NCBI GenBank assembly: GCA_945787445.1
Contig: CALZHT010000022.1
Location: forward strand, 35,432-99,431
Length of the DNA stretch: 64,000 nt
From: an uncultured Desulfobulbaceae bacterium
GTDB lineage: Bacteria > Desulfobacterota > Desulfobulbia > Desulfobulbales > CALZHT01
Reading direction: 5' to 3'
Of this stretch, positions 53,695 through 62,779 are shown piece by piece (position 1 is the stretch's first letter; the number at the start of each line of letters is the position of its first letter). The notes beneath the pieces were generated by a model. That model worked only from the letters and a program-made list of their open reading frames with translations. It had not been told where the DNA came from and ran no database searches. The position numbers and the translations under genes were made by a program.

Positions 53695-56341
53695 ATGAAT
53701 GAAATAGAACACCTTACTCCATTAAGAACAAAACTCAATGTCCCTCCGCTGCGCTCAGGATGGATTTCACGACCACGCCTGGACCTCCGCCCCGGCCGGT
53801 TTTGGGAAAACCACTCTGGTAGTCGATTGGATCCACAGGCATCAAATACCGGCAACCTGGTTTTCTGTGGACAAAGGTGATAATGACCCCCTGCATTTCC
53901 TTACCTATGTCATCCTGGGGCTTCAGAGCCTTGAGGCCGGTGTTGGTAAAGCCGCTTTGACCATGCTGCAATCGCCCCAAGCACCACCCATCGAATCCAT
54001 TCTTATAAATCTGCTCAATGACATAAGCGGTATTGCAACAGACCTGGCGCTTGTTGTTGATGATTATCATTTGGTCGATGCCCGGCCAATCCACGACATG
54101 ATTGCGTTTTTTCTTGAAAACCTGCCTGCACAGATGCACATGATCATCGCCACCCGCTCGGACCCTCCCTTGCCTCTAGCCCGGTTACGCAGTCAGAACC
54201 TGCTGACTGAACTGCGTGCTGCTGATCTTAGTTTCAGGGCCGATGAAGCCGCCAACTTCTTCAATCAAAACGTAAACTTGCAACTCTCAACCCGGGATGT
54301 TCAGGTACTCGAAACGCGCACAGAAGGGTGGGTTGCCGGTTTGCAGTTGGCAGCTCTGTCGCTGCAAGGGCGCAAAGATCCATCAGGTTTCATCAATGGA
54401 TTCAAAGGAGATAATCGCTATATTGCTGACTATCTCACCGAAGAAGTGCTGAGTCGTCAACCCGAGGACCTGCGCAAATTTCTGCTGCAAACCTCCATAT
54501 TGGGGCGTCTGTGCGGCCCGCTCTGCGATGCCGTCATTGATCAGGAAAACAGTCAGCAGGTGTTGGATACTCTGGAAAAGGCCAATCTGTTTGTTGTCCC
54601 GCTTGATGACAAACGCAGCTGGTATCGCTACCATCATCTCTTTGCGGATTTGCTCGAACTGCGATTACGCAGGAACCAGGGAGATCTGGTGTCTGAACTC
54701 CATCGCCGGGCAAGCAAGTGGTTCGCTGAAAATGGTTTTAAGGACGAAGCAGTTGAGCATGCGCTTGCTGCGCAGGATTATGCCGGGGCAGTTCAGCTCA
54801 TAGAAGAAATTGCTGAAATCGATTGGGATCGCGCCCGGGAAAGTCGGTTGCTGCAATGGTTTAAAAAGCTGCCGGATGAAAAAATAAGCGCGAATCCAAA
54901 GCTTTGTATCGTTTATGCCCGGGAATTGTTTAAAAGCGGCTACCTGGATGATGCTGAAAAGAGACTGCAAGGTGCCGAGCAATTGCTCGAATCAACTTCA
55001 AGCACTGACTTGAACAAGGAGGGCTTGCTGGGAAGGATCGCGGTTATTCGTGCTTACATGGCAACACGTACAGGTGATCTCTCCCGCACAATCCACCTCT
55101 CAAGTCAGGCGCTGAAGTTGCTCCCCCAGCAGGATTTAAACTGGCGAAGTGTGGCTGCCACGACATTGGGCATGGGCTATGGTTCGGACAAGCTGGATGA
55201 ATCACAGCAGGTTTTTTTTGAGGCGATGAAGATGAGCAAAGCCGCCGGCAATGTTTATTATCATATCTTCGCCGGAAGTTGTCTGGTATCAATCATTTAT
55301 AAGCGCGGCAAGTTAAAGGAGGCCAGAGATAGTATCCTGGAGTTGCTGAATCTTGCGATTGAGAATGGCATTGAACAAACCGGAATAGCAGGCTCCCTTT
55401 ATGCAAATTTGGGCATGATTTTTTGTGAATGGAACGATATGGACGAAGGGATTCGCCTGATCCATAAAGGTATTGAACTCAGTGAATTAGGCCGTGATCC
55501 AGTGATCCTGGCAAGCTGCCAACTTGGTTTACTGAGGGCATTAATGTATCGGATGGATATTACCGGTGCCTTACAATTAATGGAGAATATAAATGAGCGC
55601 GCCGGAAATTTTGCGCTTCCCCCCTGGATTACCAACGCAATTTCTGCTCTCAATGTGTTTTTTTGGCTGGGCAGCGGCAACCTGAATAAAGCCTTAGAAT
55701 GGGCGCAAGAAAGCGGATTGACTATTGATGATAAGCTGGATGGTTCAAATGAGGTGGAGTATATCGCCCTGGCTCATATTCACATCGCTCAAAATAAACT
55801 GGATGACGCTGATCGATTGCTTCAGCGTTTAATTGAGAATGCCAAGGCCGGTGATCGCATCTATATGATGATTGAGATGCGACTGATGAGAGCATTGCTT
55901 TTTATGGCAAAGCAAGATAAAGCCGCTGCTGTTGCTGAGTTGAAATCGGCCTTATCGCTGGCTGAGCCTGGCGGATTAATAATGATCTTTGTGAGCAAAG
56001 GAAAGCCCGTGGCTGAATTGCTGGAAGAAATTGTCACGGTCAAAAAGCGGGATCATGAAGTTGCCACAGCCGGCTTTTCTCTATCCTATGCAAAAAAGCT
56101 ATCGTCCGTCTTTAAAGCAGCCGCACCAATAAAAATCGAAGGTCTAATGGATCCGATAAGCGCGCGCGAATTAGAGGTTTTATACCTCATCGCAACAGGA
56201 TTATCGAACCGGGAAATCGCTGATAAACTTTTTATTTCCTTAAATACAGTAAAAACCCACACCAAGAACATCAACAGCAAACTTAACGTCAACAGCCGTA
56301 TCAAGGCCATCTCTCGAGCAAAAGAACTGGGACTTTTATAG
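53695..56341 (+). pseudogene. MalT-like LuxR-family regulator, frameshifted near the N-terminus
   Basis: ATG 53695 gives MNEIEHLTPLRTKLNVPPLR and continues to SRPRL; the remaining 850 residues (TSAPAGFGKTTLVVDW onward) are in another frame. Relatives have about 15 residues between PRL and SAPAGFGK; here only four bases remain. The long part has the STAND-type P-loop APAGFGKTT, LLVDDYH-like Walker B (LALVVDDYHLVD), TPR-like repeats and a LuxR helix-turn-helix (ARELEVLYLIATGLSNREIA). If translation restarted internally the P-loop could be kept. It probably governed the exported-protein genes downstream. Confidence 0.8.
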
Positions 56342-56407
56342 CTCCCAGAGGGTGCAAATCAGCGGCATTCCTAATTTTTGCCCCCTTCTAATTTCATCTA
56401 CTAAATC

Positions 56408-56514
56408 GTAAGCGATCACAGGAACCGCAGATTAGTACAAGCGCGATTGTTCGCTATAGCTCCCTATGCGGGTAAGTGCGATCGTGGGAAGATGTGGTTC
56501 CTGTGATCGCTTAC
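56408..56514. mobile_element. GTAAGCG-ended MITE, copy 2
   Basis: A 107-bp element with perfect 19-bp inverted ends, GTAAGCGATCACAGGAACC. Interior blocks CTATAGC, CTATG and GGTAAGTGCGA resemble the interior of the copy at 47161-47270, so the two are homologous and not just similar at the ends. No target duplication is visible. Confidence 0.7.
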
Positions 56515-56735
56515 ATTATTTTTCCTTGTAATTCCGAAGTAATGTCTACCCCGTGATCGGTTCTACCAAATCTCAATTCTGATTTAAAAAATCACCCCTT
56601 AAAATCACCCCTTGGTGTGATGACCGATCGCGTCTGATTTCCTATATTTTCTGTAAACAACGTTAAAAAAGTCGAAGTATCGTATGAACGTGTGCCGGGC
56701 CGCTTTTTGGTGCGCAGGCAACAGGAGATATTTCC

Positions 56736-56975
56736 ATGACAAACCCGCACAAATATCATGGTTCAACAGATTACAGGATCAAATTGAAAGGGCGCCTCGA
56801 CCATAAATGGTCAGATTGGTTTGCGCAAATGGCGATTTCCACGGAAGGCGACAACACAATTCTTACCGGTCCGGTTGCAGATCAAGCAGCATTGCATGGA
56901 TTGCTTATCCGAATACGTGACTTGAATTTGACGCTGCTGAGAGTGGAACGCATAGAGCCGATCCAAGAGGATTAG
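56736..56975 (+). CDS. Small conserved protein beside the LuxR regulator
   Basis: A 79-residue protein. YRIKLKGRLDHKWSDWF and TGPVADQAALHGLLIRIRDLNL match a short family I recall mainly from Chloroflexi and other soil or wastewater bacteria, usually beside transport or regulatory genes; its function is unknown. ACAGGAGA precedes the ATG. No membrane segment. Confidence 0.72.
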   Translation: MTNPHKYHGSTDYRIKLKGRLDHKWSDWFAQMAISTEGDNTILTGPVADQAALHGLLIRIRDLNLTLLRVERIEPIQED

Positions 56976-57110
56976 AACTAAATCCCATAAACTTCAACTT
57001 GTTAAGGAGGAATCATGAAGTCATTACAAGCAAATAGGGAAGGGATACGAAGTCTGAGGTCAAAACGTCTGTCAATAAATAATACCAACCTACGAGAAGG
57101 AGGATTTATT

Positions 57111-57953
57111 ATGAAAGCAACAACATTTGTTCAATGTACCGTAGGATTGATCCTTATCCTGGTTTTGCTGACAGCCTGTGATGGGGGTGGCTTTGAAAGT
57201 AATTTCACCGTACACAGCGATGGTTTTAACTTCCCAAATGCTGAACCTCAATTTTTTGCGAAAGAAACTTTTACTACTGAATTGCCGCTGGTAAACCATA
57301 CGGGAATTCGTCTTGAAGCAGTCCATGGAAATATCGAAATCGAGGGTCGGGATGATATCAATTCAGTAACTGTGATAGCACAGAAATGGGCACTGGCGGA
57401 TAGTTTGGAAGACGCTGAAGCGAATATGAATAATTTGGAGATTCTGGTCACCGACCAAATCGACGAGGTGTTGATTCAGACTATTCAGCCGGAAAACATA
57501 CTGAGGCGTAGGTACCTTGTCGATTACCATATTATACTTCCCAGCGCCCTGGAAACCGAGGTGACCCTCATCAATGGAGACATCAGTGTTCTCAATGTCC
57601 AGAATCGGCTCAAGGTCGATTCAGAAAATGGCAATGTCTCTTTAGTAAATATTATATCTGCCGGCGTCGTGGTAAGCCTTGGCAATGGAAGTATCGACAG
57701 CACTATGGTCCTGCCCTTAGACGGTGAGATCAGAATGTCTACTATCAACGGAAATATTGATCTCAGCATCCCGACCTCAACTTCGGCGGAATTTGCCGCT
57801 TCGGTCAATAATGGTTTGGTTAGAATTTTTAATCTCGAAATTGATGCTGTAGTGCGCACCAATCAATTGGTGACCGGGACATTAGGCGCCGGGGAAGGAT
57901 TGATCGACTTGGGATCCATTAATGGTAATATCAGTGTGAAAGGTGTAGATTGA
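57111..57953 (+). CDS. DUF4097-type beta-repeat lipoprotein
   Basis: A 280-residue lipoprotein. The signal peptide ends in VLLTAC, a good lipobox. The mature part is a run of short beta repeats (GNIEIEGRDD, GDISVLNVQN, GNVSLVNIIS, GSIDSTMV, GNIDLSIP, GNISVKGVD), the pattern of the DUF4097 adhesin-like family, predicted to be a beta-helix on the cell surface. ATG 57111 follows AAGGAGG; the frame extends to 57015 without support. It is followed by the hydrolase gene after 31 bases. Confidence 0.82.
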   Translation: MKATTFVQCTVGLILILVLLTACDGGGFESNFTVHSDGFNFPNAEPQFFAKETFTTELPLVNHTGIRLEAVHGNIEIEGRDDINSVTVIAQKWALADSLEDAEANMNNLEILVTDQIDEVLIQTIQPENILRRRYLVDYHIILPSALETEVTLINGDISVLNVQNRLKVDSENGNVSLVNIISAGVVVSLGNGSIDSTMVLPLDGEIRMSTINGNIDLSIPTSTSAEFAASVNNGLVRIFNLEIDAVVRTNQLVTGTLGAGEGLIDLGSINGNISVKGVD

Positions 57954-57984
57954 TGCTAAGGACATGAAAGGTTTAGGAGCCACC

Positions 57985-58851
57985 ATGAAAAAGAAATTGC
58001 CTATTTATACCACACCTGAGGGCCGCGCAAAGTATATGGCAGCCTATGAGGCCATGTTTTCCCTGTGGACAGTGCCCTATGATGCCATTGATATACAAAC
58101 CAGGTTTGGCTCTACGCATGTCAACGCAAGTGGACCGAGCGATGGTCATCCCCTGGTTTTTTTGCACGCTGCCAGTCTGAGCTCAACTGCCTGGTTCGCC
58201 AACATTGCCGATTTAAGCGCTAATCATCGTGTCTATGCCGTGGATGCGATTGGAGATGCTGGGAAAAGCATTGCAGAATGTTTGATGGAAAAACGAATGG
58301 ATTATGCTGAATGGCTAAGAGAAGTATTTGACGGGCTCAACATCAAAAAGGGCTCCTTGCTGGGACATTCCTATGGGGGCTGGTTAGCACTGAACATGGC
58401 ACTGGCTTATCCGGATCGGTTGCAGAAAATCGTATTGCTGGCCCCTGCCGCCTCAATCTATCCTATGAGTTTGCTGACGAATCTTGCATTACGTATACCA
58501 CTTCCGTTTCGTCCTTCCGCACGGTCTGTGTTTAAGATGATAGCGGCAAAGGGTACTGTATTTGAAGAGACATTTATTCATCTTATGGAGATGGTCACGA
58601 GATATTGTTTGCCGGCCATTATGTTTCCCACAGTGTTTACAGACGAGGAATTGAAGCAGATCGATCTGCCCACCCTGCTGTTAATCGGTGCCGGGGAGAA
58701 GATTTATAATCCGAAAAAAGCAATAAACCGTGCGCAACGATTGATGCCTGATCTCACAGCCGAAATTATTCCAAAAGCAAGACATGTCTTGACAATGGAG
58801 CAGCCTGAAATCATAAATACGCGTATTCTGAGATTTTTAAACAGTGACTAA
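57985..58851 (+). CDS. Alpha/beta hydrolase
   Basis: A 288-residue hydrolase. The nucleophile elbow is LLGHSYGGWLA (about residues 127-137), the oxyanion region is LVFLHAASLSSTAW, and the catalytic His is in KARHVLTMEQPE near the end. The acid position reads GAGEKIYN, so Glu may replace Asp. GGAG precedes ATG 57985. The reaction is unknown; esterase or lactonase activity is typical for this fold. It shares direction and short spacing with the DUF4097 lipoprotein gene. Confidence 0.85.
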   Translation: MKKKLPIYTTPEGRAKYMAAYEAMFSLWTVPYDAIDIQTRFGSTHVNASGPSDGHPLVFLHAASLSSTAWFANIADLSANHRVYAVDAIGDAGKSIAECLMEKRMDYAEWLREVFDGLNIKKGSLLGHSYGGWLALNMALAYPDRLQKIVLLAPAASIYPMSLLTNLALRIPLPFRPSARSVFKMIAAKGTVFEETFIHLMEMVTRYCLPAIMFPTVFTDEELKQIDLPTLLLIGAGEKIYNPKKAINRAQRLMPDLTAEIIPKARHVLTMEQPEIINTRILRFLNSD

Positions 58852-59052
58852 TACCAAAGATTACGAAGGCGTGGCGGCGGTGGCTCAGTCGCCGCAGTCA
58901 CAAGGGAACGGTATTGTTCGACGATCTGCGAAAGGCGTTTCCGCTGCCTCTGCCGCGCATAGTCCATAATATCTGAGCCGGGCAGCAAAGTTATGCGCCA
59001 ATCGGGGTGTCGCCTGATTGGTTTCTTGCTCGGTCAAAGAGTAAGAACCGAG

Positions 59053-59086
59053 GAACCGGATGAGGGAAATCTTCAAGTCCGGGTCT
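59053..59086 (+). ncRNA. Group II intron domain-V-like hairpin (remnant)
   Basis: A 34-base segment GAACCGGATGAGG-GAAA-TCTTCAAGTCCGGGTCT folds as domain V: an eight-base lower stem with one mismatch, a two-side bulge and a GAAA tetraloop. The lower stem starts GAAC where the catalytic AGC triad is expected. No reverse transcriptase lies nearby, so it is probably a decayed 3' fragment. The rest of 58852-59305 shows no gene. Confidence 0.4.
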
Positions 59087-59305
59087 GTGGGGAGGGTGCC
59101 GGGTAACTGGTGCCTTTTCCTGGAACTCGGACGGCAAAAAGCGCCGATTCGTTCTGCTATTTGCCTCCGGTGATTTGTGACGTTCGGCGTTGAACGAATA
59201 AAATGCCTCGTTAGGTCTTAAATTAAGTGATAATAAGAACCCGAAAAAGATAATCGCAACATAATTTTGAGACCTGCGCCTAAAAAATGAGCAAGGATAA
59301 ATACC

Positions 59306-60724
59306 ATGTCAATGAATGATGATGTTGAAATAACACCGGGGATGAAGCATTACATAGAGCATAGCGATAAGTATCTGGCCCGGCGTGATAAATACATCCA
59401 AAATGTAGTTAAAAAATGGAAATTCGACACCATTGCAGTGCATGGACTATACGAAGTAACGGAAGCGATCGAAGATTATCAGGGCTCAATTATCGAGCCA
59501 ATATTCATGAGCACCTCGCAGGCCTATCGTGATTCTGATGAAATGGCGGCTGCCTTGGCCTATAAAATCCCGACATGGGCATATTCGAGAATTGCCAACC
59601 CTTCGACCTATTATTATGAATGGACCCTGGCATTACTTGAAGGTTACGGCTTTAATGGTGAAACTTCATGCTGCTCTACCTCGTCTGGAATGGCGGCTAT
59701 TATGACGGCTGTCCAGCCTTTTCTGGTGATGAAAAAAGACGTTTACGAGCCGCGCAACTTTGTCGCCACTTCTCAATGTTATGGTGGGACCTATCAGCAG
59801 TTCTCTATCCGGCTGATGCAGGAAAGAAATATCGAATGCCGCTGGATCAAAGATGCCACAGATATTGATGAATGGACAAAAAATATCGACCAGAACACCC
59901 GCTTTTTGTATGGTGAATTGCCAAGCAACCCCCAGTTGGGTTTTTTTGACATCAAGGCGGTTGCGGATTTGGCCCATGCCCACAATTTGCCTTTAATTGT
60001 CGATTCGACCATTGCTACACCGGCTCTGCTACGCCCAATCAGCCACGGCGCCGACATAGTGGTTCATTCCGCTACCAAGACCCTTACTTCAAGTGGTTTT
60101 GGTATCTGCGGCGCGGTTATCGCTCGCAAAAATCTTATTACTAACATTGATAATGAGCAGTTGAAAGCAGATTTTTCTCTGCATATCAAATATTTACAAA
60201 ACAGGGATTTCGGTCCCAATCTCCATCCTCTGCAGGCCGTGATGACTTTGAACGACATGCGAACTCTGCGATCTAAAATCGACCTGATGAGCCGCAGTAC
60301 CATGAAAGTGGCCGAATATCTCAAAAAACATCCGCAAGTGGAAAGTGTTCAATATCTTGGCTTAAAAGACCATCCATTACATGATTTGGCCAGCAGATAC
60401 ATGTGGCTCGTAGATGCTGAACATGATGAGCAATACGGCAAACCGACAAACCGCTATGGTCATTTAATGTCATTCTGCGTTAAAGGGGGGGCAGATAAGG
60501 CCCGACTCTTTTTTGATGGCCTGCAACGAATATGGCGGGCAACCGATTTAGGCCGAATCAAAAGTATAGCAACTATACCCGCCATCTCCACCCATCAGCA
60601 GCAAGGCGAAGAAGGGCGATCGTTGGCAGGCATCCCACCGAATATGGTCAGGTTATGTGTCGGGGCGGAACACCCGGACGATATTATCGCTGACCTGGAT
60701 CAGGCGCTATACGCGGTAAAGTAA
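59306..60724 (+). CDS. Cys/Met metabolism PLP-dependent enzyme
   Basis: A 472-residue fold-type-I PLP enzyme, longer than the usual 400 of the family because of about 60 extra N-terminal residues (TPGMKHYIEHSDKYLARRDK). The PLP lysine lies in VVHSATKTLTSSGFGICG; SSGMAAIMTA, VDSTIATPALL and RIANPSTYYYEW are typical. It belongs to the cystathionine gamma-synthase, methionine gamma-lyase or O-acetylhomoserine sulfhydrylase group; which reaction cannot be read here. It stands alone, unlike the PLP gene in the sulfur-carrier cluster. AAGGA precedes the ATG. Confidence 0.85.
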   Translation: MSMNDDVEITPGMKHYIEHSDKYLARRDKYIQNVVKKWKFDTIAVHGLYEVTEAIEDYQGSIIEPIFMSTSQAYRDSDEMAAALAYKIPTWAYSRIANPSTYYYEWTLALLEGYGFNGETSCCSTSSGMAAIMTAVQPFLVMKKDVYEPRNFVATSQCYGGTYQQFSIRLMQERNIECRWIKDATDIDEWTKNIDQNTRFLYGELPSNPQLGFFDIKAVADLAHAHNLPLIVDSTIATPALLRPISHGADIVVHSATKTLTSSGFGICGAVIARKNLITNIDNEQLKADFSLHIKYLQNRDFGPNLHPLQAVMTLNDMRTLRSKIDLMSRSTMKVAEYLKKHPQVESVQYLGLKDHPLHDLASRYMWLVDAEHDEQYGKPTNRYGHLMSFCVKGGADKARLFFDGLQRIWRATDLGRIKSIATIPAISTHQQQGEEGRSLAGIPPNMVRLCVGAEHPDDIIADLDQALYAVK

Positions 60725-60862
60725 AATAGAGGAGTCCAGTTACCTTTAGCTGAACGTAAGGCAATGATCAGAGTAGATTTGACAATCATTTAAAAGGAGC
60801 CTCCCTACAAATCAATAGGCAAAAATACGTACGACAAATATACTTCTTGTATTATCGGAAAT

Positions 60863-60908
60863 TGGGGCAGATTTATTTTTCTATATTAAAGAAATCCGGA
60901 ATCAATCT
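60863..60908 (+). repeat. GGGCAGATTTATTTT repeat, copy 1
   Basis: TGGGGCAGATTTATTTTT followed by AGAAATCCGGAATCAATC. A second copy with the same blocks is at 62141-62184. Sequences like GGGACAGATTTATTTT often flank REP-associated (Y1) transposases; none is present here. Confidence 0.6.
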
Positions 60909-60991
60909 TTAGTTATGAAATGAGCGGCACTGGTAAGCAATGTTGGCATAAATTGAAACCAAAATAAAAGTTATCAAGTTTTATTGATAAA

Positions 60992-61654
60992 ATGAAAGAG
61001 AAAATAAAACGTACCAATAAGACAGAATTGTCTGATGATGAACTAATTATCTTTGATGTGCTATTCGACTGCAATGCCCCGGTCAATGCTTTAAAAAAAG
61101 GTGAGGAGTTCTCATGGCATTTTAACTACCCAAGCCATGACCTTGATGAGGGAGAATTAAAAGACACTATTGAAAGATTCGTAAGCAATGGTCTAATGAG
61201 GTTAAAGCTGACCGTATTTCCTAAAAATAATCAAATTGTTTCGTTCGTAGGTCTCACTGAAAAAGGCGGAAAATTATGGGAAAAAGAACGCCTTCCAATT
61301 TGGGAAAAGTATGTTTTTGATAGTAGCTCTGATTGTAAGGGTTTTTGGGAATTATCGATATTTTCCCTTACATTAGAAGCTGCAAGAGACTTCCTGGTGA
61401 TTGCCCAGGAATGTAAATTATATGAATTAATGGACCCAAACGATTTAAAAATTTCTGAACTAAAGGGAAAAGATGCGGAAGATTTAATTCCTTGGAAGAT
61501 TTTTGATAAATTATACGAAATTAAATCAAGATTATCGGAGAGAATAGGGACTGAAAACAGTCCAGAAACAGATTGGGAGCATTATCAGCTAAAATCTATG
61601 TGGTGGAGAGATGTAGAGGAACTTCAAATGCTACAGAACAAAATCAGCATATAA
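60992..61654 (+). CDS. Unknown accessory protein
   Basis: A 220-residue soluble, charged protein of unknown family. The first 110 residues look like a winged-helix or a helix-strand arrangement (ELSDDELIIFDVLFDCN, VSFVGLTEKGGKLWEKER), the remainder is helical with many Trp and Glu residues. No toxin, nuclease or immunity motif is evident. The sequence is AT-rich compared with the core genes. Its stop codon lies in an attC-like site, so it may be a gene cassette. Confidence 0.6.
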   Translation: MKEKIKRTNKTELSDDELIIFDVLFDCNAPVNALKKGEEFSWHFNYPSHDLDEGELKDTIERFVSNGLMRLKLTVFPKNNQIVSFVGLTEKGGKLWEKERLPIWEKYVFDSSSDCKGFWELSIFSLTLEAARDFLVIAQECKLYELMDPNDLKISELKGKDAEDLIPWKIFDKLYEIKSRLSERIGTENSPETDWEHYQLKSMWWRDVEELQMLQNKISI

Positions 61655-61710
61655 CCTTTGGTTGGTGTTTGGCCGCTAGTGAACGCGGCCCCACAACCAA
61701 GCCGTTACCT
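61649..61710 (+). other. attC-like site 4
   Basis: ATATAAC opens and GTTACCT closes a 62-base hairpin: TTGGTTG pairs with CAACCAA and GGCCGC with GCGGCC, with small bulges. The TAA of ATATAAC is the stop codon of the preceding gene. The closing motif is not a consensus GTTRRRY. Confidence 0.55.
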
Positions 61711-61730
61711 GTAACTTCCTGCTATCCTTT

Positions 61731-61760
61731 AAAGGCTTTCGTCTACACAAAGGCCTTTTC
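61731..61760 (+). terminator. Hairpin with T-rich 3' side
   Basis: AAAGGC and GCCTTT pair around a 15-base loop and are followed by TTCCTTTCC. The flanks (GCTATCC before, TTTCCAGATTAAAT and AGCTTG after) recur at 63881-63955, so the terminator is part of a duplicated segment. Confidence 0.55.
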
Positions 61761-61905
61761 CTTTCCAGATTAAATGAAAGCTTGTAGGAAGTATATTTGC
61801 TTGCTAGGTTATTGGCATAAGTCAAAATTAAACAATAAGTAAATCTGCCTTGTTATTCAAAATAATGCCACGATAATCTGTCAGTGTATAATTCAAGGGG
61901 ATATC

Positions 61906-62118
61906 ATGGAATTACCACACTATGAAAAAGCTATAATTGAAACTTTAGCACTTTATTCTTTTATTGATGAATATGAAAAAAATGGAATTCTCTCAAAAGA
62001 GTATTTTAATAAATATATTGATAATCTCACTAAGGACCAGAAAGTAATTGTACGCTATTTTGAAACATATAAAGCTGAACACTCTTCTAAGATTTTGGAA
62101 ATGATAAATCAGTTATAA
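61906..62118 (+). CDS. Small unknown accessory protein
   Basis: A 70-residue helical, charged protein (ALYSFIDEYEKNGILSKEYF, KIVRYFETYK-like middle) with no recognised family. AAGGGGAT precedes the ATG. It lies between two copies of the duplicated accessory spacers. Base composition is very AT-rich. Confidence 0.55.
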   Translation: MELPHYEKAIIETLALYSFIDEYEKNGILSKEYFNKYIDNLTKDQKVIVRYFETYKAEHSSKILEMINQL

Positions 62119-62140
62119 GAGGGTAAAATTAGCAAAAATC

Positions 62141-62184
62141 TGGGACAGATTTATTTTATCTGTAACAGAAATTCAGAATCAATC
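62141..62184 (+). repeat. GGGCAGATTTATTTT repeat, copy 2
   Basis: TGGGACAGATTTATTTTA, then AGAAATTCAGAATCAATC, parallel to copy 1 at 60863-60908. Both copies are followed within about 40-50 bases by a TTGGCAT block. Confidence 0.6.
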
Positions 62185-62316
62185 ATCAACTCCGAAACAA
62201 TAGCTATTGGCTGTTATTATTGGCATCAGTTGGAACTTGCGAGGATGTATGTTCAAGCCAAAGAGCCCCGCAGATTTCTGTATATCATTAAAAAATACCT
62301 GATATACAGGCCTGTA

Positions 62317-62390
62317 GAATAACTTGATGGCTCGGACGCTGCGCGCCGAGCCATCGGGGCTGCGGATTGTAATCCGCAGCCCCGTTAGCA
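62317..62390. repeat. Two adjacent perfect hairpins
   Basis: GATGGCTCGG pairs with CCGAGCCATC (ten bases), and CGGGGCTGCGGATT pairs with AATCCGCAGCCCCG (fourteen bases, two-base loop). AATAAC lies before and GTTAGCA after, so an attC variant is conceivable, but the double hairpin is unlike usual sites. The remainder of 62185-62455 has no gene. Confidence 0.6.
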
Positions 62391-62455
62391 CTCTTAATTG
62401 ATCGCCCAGGAAGAATAATGTAGGGTCCACACTGAATTGAATAAGGAGAGGGTTA

Positions 62456-62668
62456 ATGTCAAAAATTGTCATAAGTGTAGATATGGAATATGCGAATGAT
62501 GGAAAAGATTCCGCAATCTTGAAGAAAGTTGTGGATTCGGAAGGTAAAGATATCACTGAAACGTATGGAAGTTTCTGTGTCGATAATGGCTACGACACGA
62601 CCAAGAAAACAGACATCGAGAGTGCAGCCATGCCATTCATCAAGCATTTCGAAGCAGAGCTTCCGTAA
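62456..62668 (+). CDS. Small unknown accessory protein
   Basis: A 70-residue protein (MSKIVISVDMEYANDGKDS start, ESAAMPFIKHFEAELP end) without a recognised family, signal peptide or membrane segment. AAGGAGAGGG precedes the ATG at a good distance. It lies 105 bases before the Mrr gene. Confidence 0.6.
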   Translation: MSKIVISVDMEYANDGKDSAILKKVVDSEGKDITETYGSFCVDNGYDTTKKTDIESAAMPFIKHFEAELP

Positions 62669-62690
62669 GTGCCTGTATGAATGAAAATTT

Positions 62691-62760
62691 GTGCTAACCA
62701 GGCTGTAGAGTTCGACGGTCAGGCCTGCGGCCTGCCGCGTCTCACCTTATACGATGTAAC
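62691..62760 (+). other. Hairpin spacer, weak attC-like candidate
   Basis: GTGCTAAC opens the segment; GACGGTCAGGCC pairs with GGCCTGCCGCGTC with one bulge; TTATACGATGTAAC closes it. The place (22 bases after a stop, 20 before the next start) suits an attC, but the ends do not match the consensus well. Confidence 0.35.
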
Positions 62761-62779
62761 CAAAAAATGAGGAATGTAT

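Noticed and set aside
60950..60970. Sigma-54 promoters at the TTGGCAT repeats in the accessory tail
   Set aside because: The -12 GC is missing in the copies, so they do not meet the consensus; treated as part of a repeat.
62317..62390. Fully fledged attC site
   Set aside because: Two stacked perfect hairpins and an imperfect closing motif fit a terminator or REP-like unit better.
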